DNA of 64,000 nucleotides from Paramacrobiotus metropolitanus (Eukaryota; Tardigrada; Eutardigrada; Parachela; Macrobiotidae), in NCBI RefSeq assembly GCF_019649055.1, contig NW_026570496.1, positions 1-64,000 of the forward strand. Direction: 5' to 3'. The notes below the pieces were generated by a model. The model was given only the letters and a program-made list of their open reading frames with translations. It had not been told where the DNA came from and made no database searches. Positions 10,930-22,076 of the stretch are shown here, piece by piece. The position numbers and the translations under genes are program-made. The stretch's first letter is position 1, and the number at the start of each line of letters is the position of its first letter.

Positions 10930-12002
10930 TTGGGGAAGGCTCCGCACACCACGTTTCACCACCAAAGCCTCCGCACACCACGAAACACCACCGCCAGGCT
11001 CGGCACACCACTTTTTATTATTTTTTAATTTTTTTGAAAAAACCACCTTAATCTCCGATCCTAACACCACTAGGAGCATATTTTGCACACCACCCGAGTC
11101 TCTGTACACCACTATTTTGAATGAAAATTAAGCAATTGTTATTACGGGCGGAAAAAAGACAGCTCTTTCGTCTCGCGGTCTGGCTCCTCTTTTTTGGTAC
11201 CACTCGTTAGCCTCCGCTTCCGTTATAGTTAGCGTTTTTTTCGGTTTTACTCGCTCGGCCGCCCTTGGACGGTGTTTGAGTTTTTGCACACGTTTAGCTT
11301 CGAATAATGTTATAACCCACTCCCTCAAGGTTTTTCCAGAAAAGGAACCCTCCTGTGGGTCAATTCATTGAGCAGCTCGTGCGCAAACGCTAAAGCGTAA
11401 AGGGCACAATCGATTCCGTTTCCTTGGTTTTGGATAGCCTTGTGGCTAACCGTAATCTGCTCTTCCGGCAGTGACGTCCCATAAAGCAGCCATATTTGTT
11501 CTTTAAGCTGCCAGTTAAGCTCCATCGCCAAACTATCATACACCCAAACTTCCTTTGTCTCGCGATGCCAGCAGGTGGTCAGGAAGTGGTTCACTTGGTT
11601 GAAGTAAAATTGGTAATTATGGTAAATATGGTAAACTGTGGCTGCAAAGAACTTTCTGGGCTTACTTACAAATTACGCATGCTGTATGATCAAAGGCTTG
11701 CCTTGCGCTATATCGAAAAAACCAAAACATTGTAACTTAGATACACCGTATGTTAAGTAAAGTGCTGTTCTTTGTACGCACACAGAATTTAATTACATAG
11801 CCCATATTAGTCGTATATACGACCGACTACTGCATAATATATCTTCGAAACTACGAGTAAAATGTGGTGTCCCGAGACTACCAACGTTTCAAATAATTAT
11901 ATATAGTGGTGGCGTAAAAATGGTGGCCCGAGACAAAACGTGGTGCGAATAGCGGTGTGCGCAGCCTGGTGGTGGTAAAACGTGGTGTGCACAGCTTTCT
12001 CC
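10930..12002 (-). mobile_element. Inverted-repeat transposon with C48 protease remnant
   Basis: The ends are inverted copies: left GCTCCGCACACCACGTTTCA (10938 on), right the reverse complement of GCTGTGCACACCACGTTTTA (to about 11995). Both ends hold several subterminal CACACCACG / CACCACC units. The inside carries the protease-like ORF on -. The arms are diverged, so the element is probably old and immobile. The superfamily is not identified; Ulp1-like proteases are known as passengers in several DNA transposon groups. Confidence 0.65.
11128..11594 (-). pseudogene. Ulp1/C48-type cysteine protease fragment
   Basis: 11594-11325 reads NHFLTTCWHRETKEVWVYDS ... QIWLLYGTS ... QNQGNGIDCALYALAFAHEL. 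This is the C-terminal half of the Ulp1/C48 fold: the VYDSL aspartate strand, then the Q-x-NG-x-D-C active-site stretch followed by the ALAFA helix. The catalytic Asp, Gln and Cys positions appear present, while the N-terminal His region (HW) is degenerate (TTCWH). A second piece in another frame, 11328-11128 (LREWVITLFEAKRVQKLKHR), continues it, so the gene is broken. It sits inside the inverted repeats of the 10.93-12.0 kb element. Confidence 0.7.
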
Positions 12003-13055
12003 TTATGTTTTCTTGTAACGGCGGTAATACAGAGTACGTAATTGAAGTTGCTTTGAATTAATGGCCACATTTTGGCGCCGCAAAAAGGGCAAGCCGACCT
12101 GCACGTCACAAAAGGGCCTAGAAAAGAATGAAGTAGCAAAAGCTAAAGCTGACTGAACCTGACCTCATATTATGAGTCATATATGACAATTCTACAGGTA
12201 ATACGGCCATGTGACCTGTAGAATTGGGGTAGTACTAATAAATGTTACTGATAGTGATGCTGCGTAATGGTACTGTTACTGGTAATGGTACTGGACTTCT
12301 GGTAGTGGCAGCAGTTGCAATGCTGATGAGAAATGATAAGAATATCGCTAAACTCAAGCGCAAACTAAACAGAAAGCAAAATTCGATTAAGTACTTTATT
12401 AACGAAACGCAACATTGTCTATCTTTTAAAAGTTTGGTCAAAGTTTCAGTTTCGGGCAATGCTGAACGCTGATCACTTATAATAAAATTGTAATCCGACG
12501 CCACAAGTGTCACGTTGTCATTCTTTGATGAAACATCAGAATAATCAAGACGGACAAGTGATCATCCTCTAATGATTCTAATCATTAAATAACACTATAC
12601 TCTAACGATTCTCTAGTCAGTGGAGAAGCGCCATAAAATAATTACGAACAATTTATTGATTCAGTTTAACAGTAAAGTACTACAGTATTAGCAAAGTCTT
12701 TAACTATCTAATCAGGGCACATAGGCATCCTCCAAATTCAGAAGATTTTCGTTTTTTTTGTAAAAAGGTAGTATACTATTGTAGTATGCTTAAAAAATAT
12801 TTTCATCTGCCATCGTCAAGGGGGCGCGGCCGGAAACAAGTAAAAGTTTACATACTATCACATACTGTGTAATGCAGTGCAGTACAAGTTATTTGTAAGT
12901 CGTAATGATTAGTAAGTATGTTAACTTTTTACTGCATCACCGTGGACTTTTGCAGCTGTCGAGTAGTGTTGTGAAGGAAGCCCACTTACGGCGGCTCGTG
13001 TCATTGCTGCCGCACATTTTCGAAAACAGATTATGAAGTGCAGCACTTTTGCTTA
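12003..13055. other. Spacer with a 13-bp hairpin
   Basis: Mostly AT-rich with no supported gene. Arms CAATTCTACAGGT (12187-12199) and ACCTGTAGAATTG (12214-12226) form a perfect hairpin. GTTACTG/GGTACTG-type words recur at about 12240-12300. Confidence 0.5.
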
Positions 13056-13057
13056 TA

Positions 13058-13674
13058 CAGTGGAACCTCCCGACCCTGAACACTCTCGGTACGGGGTTTC
13101 TTGTTCAAGGTTCGGGGGTGTTCAGGGTTCAGAAGTGCTGCCCCTGGGGGGCGCACAAAATTCCAGACGGAGTAATATACATTATACAAGTGCGTACAAT
13201 AATAAACAAAAGGATATATACCGTTCTTACATATATTTCCCGGCGGAAGTTAATAGTTAAGTTGATTTTATGTTATTCTTATGCTATTTTTGTCCGTCGT
13301 TATGTCTAATATTCAAAATCATTTACTGAAACTAAGGCTACTAATCGGTAAAGTATGAACTAAACGTTATTCTATGCTATATAATTTGCTTGCGATGAGC
13401 TCCGTGAACACATTCAACGCTATCCGGAATCCGGATGCTTTCGCTGCTTCGCACACAACGCAAAGCAGCTCTCTGTTCACGGTTGGAGGTCCATTTTACT
13501 AAGTAAACGTGTCGTGGTACGCAGCCAAGTGTTCAAGGTTCAGGATTCAGAGGTGTTCAGGGTTCAGAGGTCCACCCCAATGTTATAGCTTACGAGAGCT
13601 GCGCGTACGAAAATATTGTTTAAGATTCGGGGTTGTTCAGGGTTCAGAGGTGTTCAAGATGGAAGGTTCCACTG
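13058..13674. mobile_element. Tc1/mariner-pogo type MITE
   Basis: The element starts CAGTGGAACCTCCC and ends GGAAGGTTCCACTG, and is flanked on both sides by TA. CAGTGGAACC termini and TA duplication are typical of pogo/Tigger-like elements. The interior repeats the phrase GTTCAGGGTTCAGAGGTGTTC near both ends in several copies. It is 617 bp with no transposase ORF, hence non-autonomous. Confidence 0.75.
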
Positions 13675-13879
13675 TAAGTAAAAACGTTTTTTTGCACAAC
13701 TTGTTGTGTTTAAAACACTATTCGATAAAAAATTTATCAACATCATCCTTAAAGATTCCAATAAGAGCGAACAGAGCAGTTCGTTTGTCTCCGGCATAAA
13801 CAGAGATAAAGATGGCCTCAAGCACAGTAATCGCTTATATAATAGTAATACACACATCAAGTACCACAACTAATTACGG

Positions 13880-14640
13880 AAGCATGGACAGATCGCTTCT
13901 CCATGGAGCCCCCGCGTACGGAAAGCCGCTGTTTCCAGTCGGTTTGGAGAGCATGCAGCACTCCCAGACAGCGACCCGCATGATGGGTAACGCCGACGTA
14001 TTTACCTCTGCCCGCCTGTTGGCGGCATCCTCACCGGAGTCGCGTACCTAGTTATCTGCTTTACCCGTTTCAATTTTCGGAAATTTATTGGAAAATGCAC
14101 ACTTGCGCATTGCCGTGGCACGGCGGCTGGGAGCTCCAGTCTCTGAAAAGCATGTTTACCGGTGCGGTAGTTGGACTTCACGGATTGGTATGCAAGTTAG
14201 CGAAAGGGACACACGGTGTCCACGCTGTCTTGAACGAAGCAATGAAGCGCGCACTGATTTCCTTGAAAAAATGGAAAGCCGCTGGTGTGGGATGTAAACG
14301 TGGCGGACACATTTGCCCAAACGTACATCGCCCAGACGTCCAGGGTGCCGGGAAGTGCAGCGGAAATACGAGAAAACCGGAAGTTAGGAAAGTATAGCGG
14401 GCTGGCAGACCGCTGTATCGTTCAACCGCTGGCGTTCGAAACTACCGGCACGTTCGGACCACTGACGAAGAAATTCTTCAAAGAGCTGTCGAGAAAGATT
14501 ATCGACAGTACAGGCAACCCCCGCTCAGGAGAGTTTTTACGCCAAAAAATTTGGTATTGAGATTCAGCGAGGAAATGCAGTGTCTGTTCTCGGTACATTC
14601 AGCGACACGGTAAAGAAGGAAGATGTGCCTTTCATTTAGC
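13880..14640 (+). mobile_element. Reverse-transcriptase C-terminal fossil
   Basis: In successive frames the + strand reads TSARLLAASSPESRT, ENAHLRIAVARRLGAPV, HGLVCKLAKGTHGVHAVLNE, KPLVWDVNVADTFAQTYI and finally FGIEIQRGNAVSVLGTFS. These are in the order found in the C-terminal part of invertebrate non-LTR-type reverse transcriptases (ARLLAA, LR-AV..RLG, CG...HGL-CK, WDVTV, QRGNA). At least three frameshifts and stops break it. It belongs to the same family as the fossils at 1.4-1.9 and 31.5 kb. Confidence 0.72.
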
Positions 14641-15304
14641 GGAACGGAAGTGATGTTATGGTTTTTGTTAATTGATATTCTTGTATTACATTGTCCAATA
14701 CGAACCTCAATAAAGCACTACTATCAAGTAATTACTATCTATCTTTCCATAATTTCCACAGCGCCTCAGCGTAGAATTCTGAGAGGGTCAGTAACGCACG
14801 TGAACACGTCAGGTATTAAGTCTGATGAAGCACATTATACTGATCGAACTTAACTTTGCGTTGAACTTAACTGGTAGTGGTACCACGTAATAGTACTGGA
14901 ACTGCCATACTGGTATTGTCAACCAGATCAAAATGGAAATGACATTAACATGATATATTAAACGCCATAAACGTAAGTACATACGTGCATTCTGATGTTG
15001 AGGGCCTTGAGGCTCTTTAAAACAATTAGCCGTGGAAGGTTATAATAATTAGCAGACAGACCGTCGTGACCTTTCAGCCGTAACGCTCTGGCATTGCTGG
15101 CTTTGTGTTTACACGTACACGATGCGATTCGTACCGGTAATCTCTGCTTCCGCAAGCTTCGACACGAACCGTCAATGGCCTGTCCAAACTCTCCGGCAGA
15201 CGCTGCAATCCACGGACCTAACGGAATCCGCCAGGATCGAAAGAGACCGGGTGGGATGTGCCGCAGGCGCCGATTGCGTGGGCCAACTGTCAAGGGTCGC
15301 CGTC
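14641..15304. other. Spacer, nothing recognised
   Basis: AT-rich at first. GC rises from about 15060 toward the QSOX fossil, so earlier exons of that fossil may be present but too decayed to call. Confidence 0.35.
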
Positions 15305-15640
15305 GGAGATGCGCCGGATGGCAGCTCTTTCATGAGAAGAACGGGGAGAAAGCCGAAGCCAACGCCCTGGGCGGTTCTTCTGCAGCGAGTGCCGGGATAG
15401 TTTCATGCGCGAGGCTAATGCATTATTATCCCAGACGGAAATGCTCTCCCCGCGCAACGTCGTCCTGTTGTTGTGGCGCGTGCACAACGGGAACAACAAG
15501 CGTTTATAGCCGGGGATGTTACCGAGGACGAGAACTACCCCAAACAGCAGTTCCCGCCGGCGACGCTGTGCCCCGGATGTCGGGATGCGGATGGGTAGTG
15601 GCGCGAGGACGAGACGCTACGTGTGCCGCGATACGATAGC
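15305..15640 (+). pseudogene. Sulfhydryl oxidase (QSOX) ERV-domain fossil
   Basis: Across frames it reads CAGWQLFHEKNG, then RFFCSECRDSFMREANALLS, then PRNVVLLLWRVHNGNNKRL, a stop, and GDVTEDENYPKQQFPPATLC followed by PGCR. QSOX enzymes introduce disulfides in secreted proteins using FAD. Their ERV/ALR domain has CxxW-LFH, FF-CxxC (redox site), VLWLW..HN.VN.RL and EDP.FPK..WPP..LC..C, in this order. Frame changes and an in-frame stop after NNKRL show it is dead. The parent gene is not in the window. Confidence 0.72.
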
Positions 15641-15945
15641 GCACGGCTCCGGGCGGAAGTGGGGCTGTGGCGTGTCGTGTTGTTGGGTGCTGCAAGCTGT
15701 CGGCAGCTGAGCAGCTGGAGGCAACGCGGCCTGTCCCGATATCAGCCCTGTCCCGATATCAGCAGCCAACGCGCCGACCCCGCCCGCGCGTCCAGTGCGT
15801 GTGATAGAGTCGCCGGACGGCGTTGATCTCCGCAGGTTTTGATCGACAATTTATTACTGTTTGGTTGTTGTACACTTGAGAGCCGTATAACTTTCTCGAT
15901 CCTACGTAATTATTATGACATCTGTTCTGGCTTTAAGTACAATGT

Positions 15946-16099
15946 AGGACGAAATGGTCGCATATCCCCATACCCAGCATTCTGTACGCAGGCGGTGCAG
16001 TGCACTTGTACGAACCGGATATTTTGAACTCAGTCGTACAGTGGACTGCGCTGCATTCGTACTGAATGTAGATATGTTGGGTATGCGACCATTTCGTCC
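15946..16099. mobile_element. 154-bp palindromic MITE with TA flanks
   Basis: Arms start GGACGAAATGGTCGCATA and are inverted at the other end (TATGCGACCATTTCGTCC). Inverted similarity continues inward through TCAGTACGAATGCAG-like words to a short centre. TA stands on each side (15944-15945 and 16100-16101). No coding capacity. Confidence 0.75.
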
Positions 16100-16864
16100 T
16101 AAGCTGTACATCTATTACTCCGTGCAGTGATCATTAGCGGGCATCAATAGCAGCCACTTTACAGCAGTTGAAACAAAATAATCATATTATGTACTTTTCG
16201 CGATAGGTGAGCTGTATTTCCGTGATACAAAAGTTACAAACATTAGTACTGCTAACAGAAATGTACAGATCTTTGGAATCCGCATGCACTTAACAAAATT
16301 TTATCGATTGTCAACAAGAACACTGTATAATGTGTAACTGCATTTACACCCTGGATCGAGCGTCCAGACTCCAGATTGCACAATTTCTCCGGTGTACTGT
16401 ACGGTCTGTGGGACAGTGTTGTGGTAATAATTTTCGGCATCTGTCTGACATTTATTTACGCTTTGTGTGTTGATCCTCGTACTCACTGTCGGTTCAAATT
16501 GTACATAAGTAACATAACTAAGCCGGTGGTTCATTCGGAATGTGGTCTGCGGAGAATATCAACCAGTCTATGTAGTACGTTATCTATCGCATAATATATG
16601 GGACACTGCACGTTTCCGGTCCATTTGTACATTGGCGACAAGATTTATACACTTGGAATTGGGATTATTAATGATAATTATTAATTGATTATGGTAATAG
16701 AAGTATATGATGCCGATTGCCGACAAGCGGAAGTGGGCGTGATGCAGGCGTCATATAGGCGTCCGTTCCTTGGCTCCGCCCACTCTGTTTCCACGTGTGC
16801 AGTGTGCTTTGCCCTATGCAGGCTGCGGCAGGTGCACGACGCACAGGGCCACGACGTCGAGCAC

Positions 16865-17130
16865 ACTCGTTGTGGCTAGATGGATAAACCTTCGGGTTTT
16901 GAAAGATAGTCTACATCGAGCGCGGTTTGGACTTAGATGGGTGACCACTCTGAGTTCAGGCTGCGAGTGCACGGCCCGCAAGGCCTGTGTGCGAAGTGCT
17001 TGGCTGAGGCAGCAATACCACCAAGGAGACGGGCACGGGAGATGGAGGATCACAATACCACCCTGGCTACTCAGTAACGGCTTGGACTGAAAGGCCTGTG
17101 ATTGTCCGCAGCACCAATCGTGCCAAATGG
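16865..17130 (+). repeat. Possible 5S-rRNA-derived SINE fragment
   Basis: About 16895-16955 contains AAGATAGTCTAC ... GGTTTGGACTTAGATGGGTG ACCACTCTGAG. This resembles the internal control region of 5S rRNA (TACTTGGATGGGAGACC-GC). The flanking GCAATACCACCAAGGAG and ATACCACCCTGG also have a 5S-like look. It is too diverged to be a functional 5S gene. The SINE reading is inference; a copy count in the genome would decide. Confidence 0.35.
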
Positions 17131-18096
17131 AAGTATACAGGGAGATCAGTCGAAGCAGAGGATTGGCGCCTTCCCTAGAGATGTGCTTGCTGTCTACCTG
17201 TTTAGAATTCTCTTAGTCTGGTTCTGTTGAAACGTCTTGCTATGCCCGAGCCGGTTAGCGCCATTGCGCGTTAAAATAAAGCTGGCGCTCGCGTTTGCGA
17301 GCTGCTGCATACGATCTGTCTGTTGCAGTGTTATAGCCTCCATTGTAACTCTGCGTGAATGAATTACCGTACTTTGCACAAAATGTTCTGTCTGTCACCT
17401 GATTAATGCATTGCTGAACATGTAAACCGAGCCGTTTTCGAAACAACTAGCCGCATAAAGCAATCGCAAAGTACCGGCTGTGTTTTTTACACTCTGCTAA
17501 CACTGCTTGCCATAGCGGAGGAAGTACATGCACACGTGACACGCGTATCTGTATCCCGCATGATTGGCGTTAACGTTACCGATCGCGACGGCGTCCCACT
17601 CCTCGCTTATACACATTACACAGCCAGCTGCCAAAATGCCAGTACTGTACAGTATAGCTATATTGCCGTCTCAGTGGGTTCTTGTGTTGCCTTTTTAGAA
17701 ACTGGGATTGCGCTGGATAAATTGCCTTCGTTCCTGCGCTGGCTGTCTCGTGATAAATATAATTATGGTATTTGTACATCCCCCTTCAAGATGGACCGTT
17801 ACAGTGGATATAATATACGCGGGGTTTCACAAGGCGTCATAGTCATATTCCTTAGGAATCGTCAAACTTTCCTAGCTAGGCAGATCTTCGTGAAGATTTC
17901 CTGACTAGTGGGAAGCAGATCACATTAAACGGTAGGTCCGGTACATCGTGTACAGTACAAGATGTACTGTACTCGTTACTCGGATGCAATGATAATATAC
18001 ATACTTTATATGCAGTATACATAATTACTTCAATATACGTACTTTATATACAGAACATAATTATCTACAACAATTATTGTTAATTGCAGCGCTAGA
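17131..18096. promoter_or_regulatory. Spacer upstream of copy C
   Basis: No gene was seen. A short palindrome, GTACAGTACAAGATGTACTGTAC, lies near 17950-17975, about 140 bp before the ATG of copy C. The promoter is presumably here but no core element can be assigned. Confidence 0.3.
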
Positions 18097-20141
18097 ATGG
18101 AACCGGACGTGGTATATAACAGTCAAGTGGGCTTTGAACCGTGGCCGTACCGGCGCTTGAGCCGCAGTGTCAGCAGCGGCAACACCGTCATGGTGCTGCA
18201 GGACGACGGCGCCTGGTACCTGGGCTTCATCGAGGATATCGCCGATGACCAGCAGCAGATCTACGTCAACTTCCACTGCACCGCGTTACCGGCCGCCTGG
18301 CTGCCCGCCCACCGTGTCTTCCCGCACGATTTCCTCGCGGGGCCGTGCCGGGACGCCGACACGGTGCGGGCGGCGCTGCGCAGCGATCCCGGCGCGCCGC
18401 TCATCTTCAGGCGCGCCGCCGTCACCGGCTGCTGCCACCGCCAACACGTGCCCATGTGCTGCGTGCACGTGCAGACCACGGCCGACGGCCGGCGCCATCT
18501 CCTGCCTCCGCTCCATGTTGCCGCGCAGCGGTGGCCGCGGCGGCCGCTGCTGCAGCCCCCGGCGTCGCCCTACGAGGGCGTCTACGCCGCCTACACGACG
18601 GACACGCTGGACGTGGCCCACGTCAACAGTATCGAAGAGAACCGGCTGCAGTTCGAGATGCGGCGCGCGGTGTTCCTGGCGCAGCGCCGGGCCCTGAATG
18701 GCCGGCCGTGGCAGAGATTCCGCCGGATCCAGTACACGCGCTATTTCATGCGTCTCGGCGCGGATTCCGTTAAGTTCCTGATCTGGCAGTGTCAGGAGGA
18801 TGAACGCCCGTGGAGTGTGGAGTTGCTGACGGAGTGCGTCCGGCGCTGCTTGCAGAACGGCGTATTGGCTAACGATAATATGGGTATTCATGCGGCTGTC
18901 ACAGGGTACGACTGTACTGCAATTTCGCATGATGGGGACGGCGACAGCGAGCGGTTGGGTGGTTTGCCGTTGGAAATCATCCAGTGCCTGCTGGACATGA
19001 TGGATATCGTCACGCGTACCAGGCTGCAACGGTAAACAAATTGGGCTATTCGCATATATACGCGCGGTATAACTGCGCTGTTTGCCGGTGCAGTATTGAC
19101 GGCATTCGCCGTTGCAGGGTCAGTGCAGCCTGGAACGACGCGGCCGCCCGCTGCGCCGTACTGCAGCGGCACTGTGTGCTGGACTTGGGGCTGCGTGGGC
19201 GGCGCAGTGCTAACATGTACGATGAAGCATTTCGGCTGGGCCAGCTGCTGCACTGCGGTCTGCGCCGCGAGCGGGTGCAGACGCTGGTGCTGAGCCGGTG
19301 GCGGCCCGGCCAGCACTGGCAGGCCGAGCGCAGCCACCGCACCGGCAACGCGGACGTCAGCGTTATTTGGCGGGTGGTTAGAATGCTGCGGCCGGCCGCG
19401 GCGCTGCAGCGCATTATCTGCCACCGCTGCGCCGTCAGCGGTGAACTGCCCGCCCACTGGCCCTTGTTTAGTCAACTGCAAGCCAGCACCGATGCGCCGC
19501 TCCACTGTCCCCTGCACCACCTGACCCCGCTGATGGACGTGTGCAGCGGCCAGTTGATCCTGGTCGACTACATCCAGAACGATGCCGTCTGCTATTTCCA
19601 CCATCGACGACCGCATCGGCGCGCGGACTTTACCCCCTTGACCGACGAGCCCTACCTGCGCCGCGACCCGGCGCCGCCGCTGCCGGTGGCGTTGCCCTTC
19701 CTGCGTCTGGACTGCGCCGGTCAGGATGCCGTCGCGATTCTGACCAGTATGCGGACGGCCATGGAGGCCGCCCTCCCGGAGCCGCCGGCGGAGATGCGCC
19801 GCATGGCCACGGACATGTACGCGTACTGGCGCACCCGCGACACCTACTGGAACTTCCTCCACCATCTCTTCACCGCGTACGTACCAGCACACCCCGTTTA
19901 ACTGTGTCCGTGTGTGCCAAGCGGTTCCGGCGCTCTGGGATTAAAATATGAAAGGTCACCGGCGTATGTACATGTTCATTCGCAGGTTTTGTGTTGCAGC
20001 ACGGAGCCGGGCGGACCGGCATGGCAGCACGCCGACTTCCCCAGCACCCCGCTGCCGCAGCTGTCCCGTCTGACTGTCTTCGCTTTGGACTCCATGTGGT
20101 GCCCGCGCAACACTGCAGAGGGCGCCGCGGGACCGCAGTAG
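18097..20141 (+). CDS. Tudor-like/F-box family protein, copy C
   Basis: Exons are 18097-19031, 19118-19876 and 20000-20141, encoding 611 aa with all phases consistent and introns of only 86 and 123 bp. A single Met precedes EPDVVYNSQVGFEPWPYRRL. The Tudor-like strand set (GAWYLGFIEDI...QIYVNF), the F-box (LPLEIIQCLLDMMD...LQR|VSAAW) and the leucine-rich-like C-terminus are intact. Exon 3 reads through to TAG 20139-20141 without the break seen in copy B. It is therefore the cleanest + strand reference for the family. Its downstream neighbour on -, the thyroglobulin-like gene, is the source of the hybrid pseudogene at 5.9 kb. Confidence 0.88.
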
Positions 20142-20688
20142 TCCTTGCCGAGATCCAACGATCCAGTATCGCTGACGAAGTTGAGCAGGATTGCTATGGA
20201 AAACTTAACCACATGAATGTGAATCGGACGATTAGGAACGCCAAAAGAAGAAGCGCCTTGTTCCCGGTTCGGAAGCATTCGGCGCTCTGTTTCCGGTGAT
20301 GATGGGTGTCGCCGCAGCCCGAGCTGGAAATGATGGAGGACATATTCTGTCGTGCCGCAGCAAATGGGATGTAAGCAGCGCTTATTATGCACAGTCCCTT
20401 CTCGTGTTAACTGGGACAAATTCTTCATTTGATTGTATTAGACTGAGTGGTGCTCGTTGCTGTACATATTGAAAAATAAAATCTCAGTAGCGCTTGTGTT
20501 GAAATTACACCGGTCAAGTTTTCCTGTCAACTGATCGCTTCAAAACTTCCTTTGATCAAAATTATATGTGTGTGTAATTGAGCAAAATTCTATGTACTGT
20601 ATGTAATATTACATCTATGATGTATACGTATGTGAAAATCATATACAGTATGTGTGTTAATATGTTTAGGGAGTGACAAGACCTAGAG
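20142..20688. other. Spacer after copy C
   Basis: No gene was seen. There is an AATAAA-type polyadenylation signal at about 20474 (GAAAAATAAAATC). Confidence 0.4.
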
Positions 20689-20782
20689 ATCGATCTGGAT
20701 GCAGAGGACCACCCAGTCGAAGTCCCCGCTGAACGCCCAGTGACGGAGGCCGTTCAGTTTGCTGACCTTTCGGACGATTCTG
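20689..20782 (-). pseudogene. Coding-like exon, family unknown
   Basis: After a plausible acceptor (ATTAAACAG) the minus strand reads NRIVRKVSKLNGLRHWAF then SGDFDWVVLCIQIDL and a TAG stop. The GC-rich codons stand out from AT-rich surroundings. It could be the last exon of an unseen gene or a relic of one. No adjoining exon was found. Confidence 0.3.
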
Positions 20783-21109
20783 TTTAATAGCTTTCGCTGC
20801 CACTCTGGGCGGTTGCAATTTTCAGCGCCGGAAGTGATTGAATTAATGGCTATTATGCAATGAAATCAGTAATACAAACCGAGTGCACCTCGTTGTTGAA
20901 CCCGCACAATCACAGAATCTATACTGGTATTGTCGACTAATCTTAACTGAGTGTACAAGTACACACGCCACACTTGAGCCCAGTCCCAAATAAATAAGCC
21001 GATGGACAGACTCCATATGCAGACAATTAGCATTACATTCGCTACCGAGATGGAGTCGGCACTAGGCAGTAGTCCCGGCAGCCGTGCGGGATGCTAGTCG
21101 CTGCCGATG

Positions 21110-21656
21110 CTACTTGAACTGCTGGTTGAAGAACTGCTGCGGCCGCAGGATGTACGGTCCCTGGGCGGCCCGGCTGGCGCCGCCCACCAACGGATTACTG
21201 GCCACCGCCGGGCGCGGGGCGGCGGCCCCCGGGCGCAGGGCGTTCTGCCGGCCGAAGGTGGAGATCTGGTTGCCCTGCGCGTCCACCGTCCAGATGTAGC
21301 CGGTGTTGGTCAGCGTCTGCTGCGTGGTGAAGCGCCCGTCCGCCTCGCAGTCCGGCTGGAAGCCGCGCGTCTGGCCCTGCACTGCAACGACACCCACATC
21401 ACCAGCGCGTCCACTACGAGAGGGTCTCCCCCGAGGACTTACACTGCGGCAGACCGGCCTGCAGACGCGCCTGCCGGCACGTGCACTTGCCGGAGTTGAT
21501 CAGGCCCTGCGAGAGGTCGCCGTTGGGCAGCCGGATCTTGCCCAGACTGAAGCAGGGCACGTTGACGTCCAGGTTGCGGTTGCCTTCCCATAGGCCGGCC
21601 TCCACCGCGGCCAACATCCAGCCGCATCCCATCAGGATAATCAACGCACGGGCCAT
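21110..21656 (-). CDS. Small secreted protein with a variant thyroglobulin type-1 pattern
   Basis: Two exons, 21656-21443 and 21381-21110, give 161 aa. The donor is T|GTAAGT and the acceptor GTTGCAG; the intron is 61 bp. The N-terminus MARALIILMGCGWMLAAVEA is a typical signal peptide. The mature part has NVPCF..GKI..PNGD and C-T-C, then RGFQPDCEADGRFTTQQT, then TGYIWTVDAQGNQIS. The G-F-x-P-x-C-x-x-D-G-x-F ... W-x-V-D-x-x-G pattern is that of thyroglobulin type-1 repeats, which often inhibit cysteine proteases. However, the usual QC and CWCV cysteines are replaced (QT, YIWTV). The C-terminal 60 aa is Ala/Pro/Gln-rich and ends FFNQQFK. The domain name is an inference from the pattern. Confidence 0.72.
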
Positions 21657-22076
21657 AATGCGGGTTGTCTAATATGACAGGCAAACGAGGAAACGGCGCA
21701 ACTCGTGCACAAATCAACAGACTTTGAAGCCGGTAATCCGCAACGGCGAGATAACTGCAAATGGCACGCGCACGTTTCCAGCGCCGACTGCCTGCCAAAT
21801 TTCCGTAATCTCACGGAAAAACACGGTATAATCGGCTGAAATTGTTATTAAGACAACATCCGTCATCGGTAGAGCGCGGAAAACGTCCCGCAGGCATTAA
21901 TCACGACCACACCGGTTGAGCGCATGAACAAGCACTAATAACATCATTATTACATCGCCGGCAGCCACTGTCAACGGAAGCTTAATTTATTCATAGAAAT
22001 TCTGTTAGAAAAGCACAATTCGAGGAAATGATGCGTCAGTCGGCGGAAAGACAGCGCGACAAGGGTACAGACTGCA
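21657..22076. other. Short intergenic region between secreted gene and RUNDC1
   Basis: It holds the promoter side of the secreted gene and the 3' UTR of RUNDC1 (both -). No further gene was seen. Confidence 0.4.
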
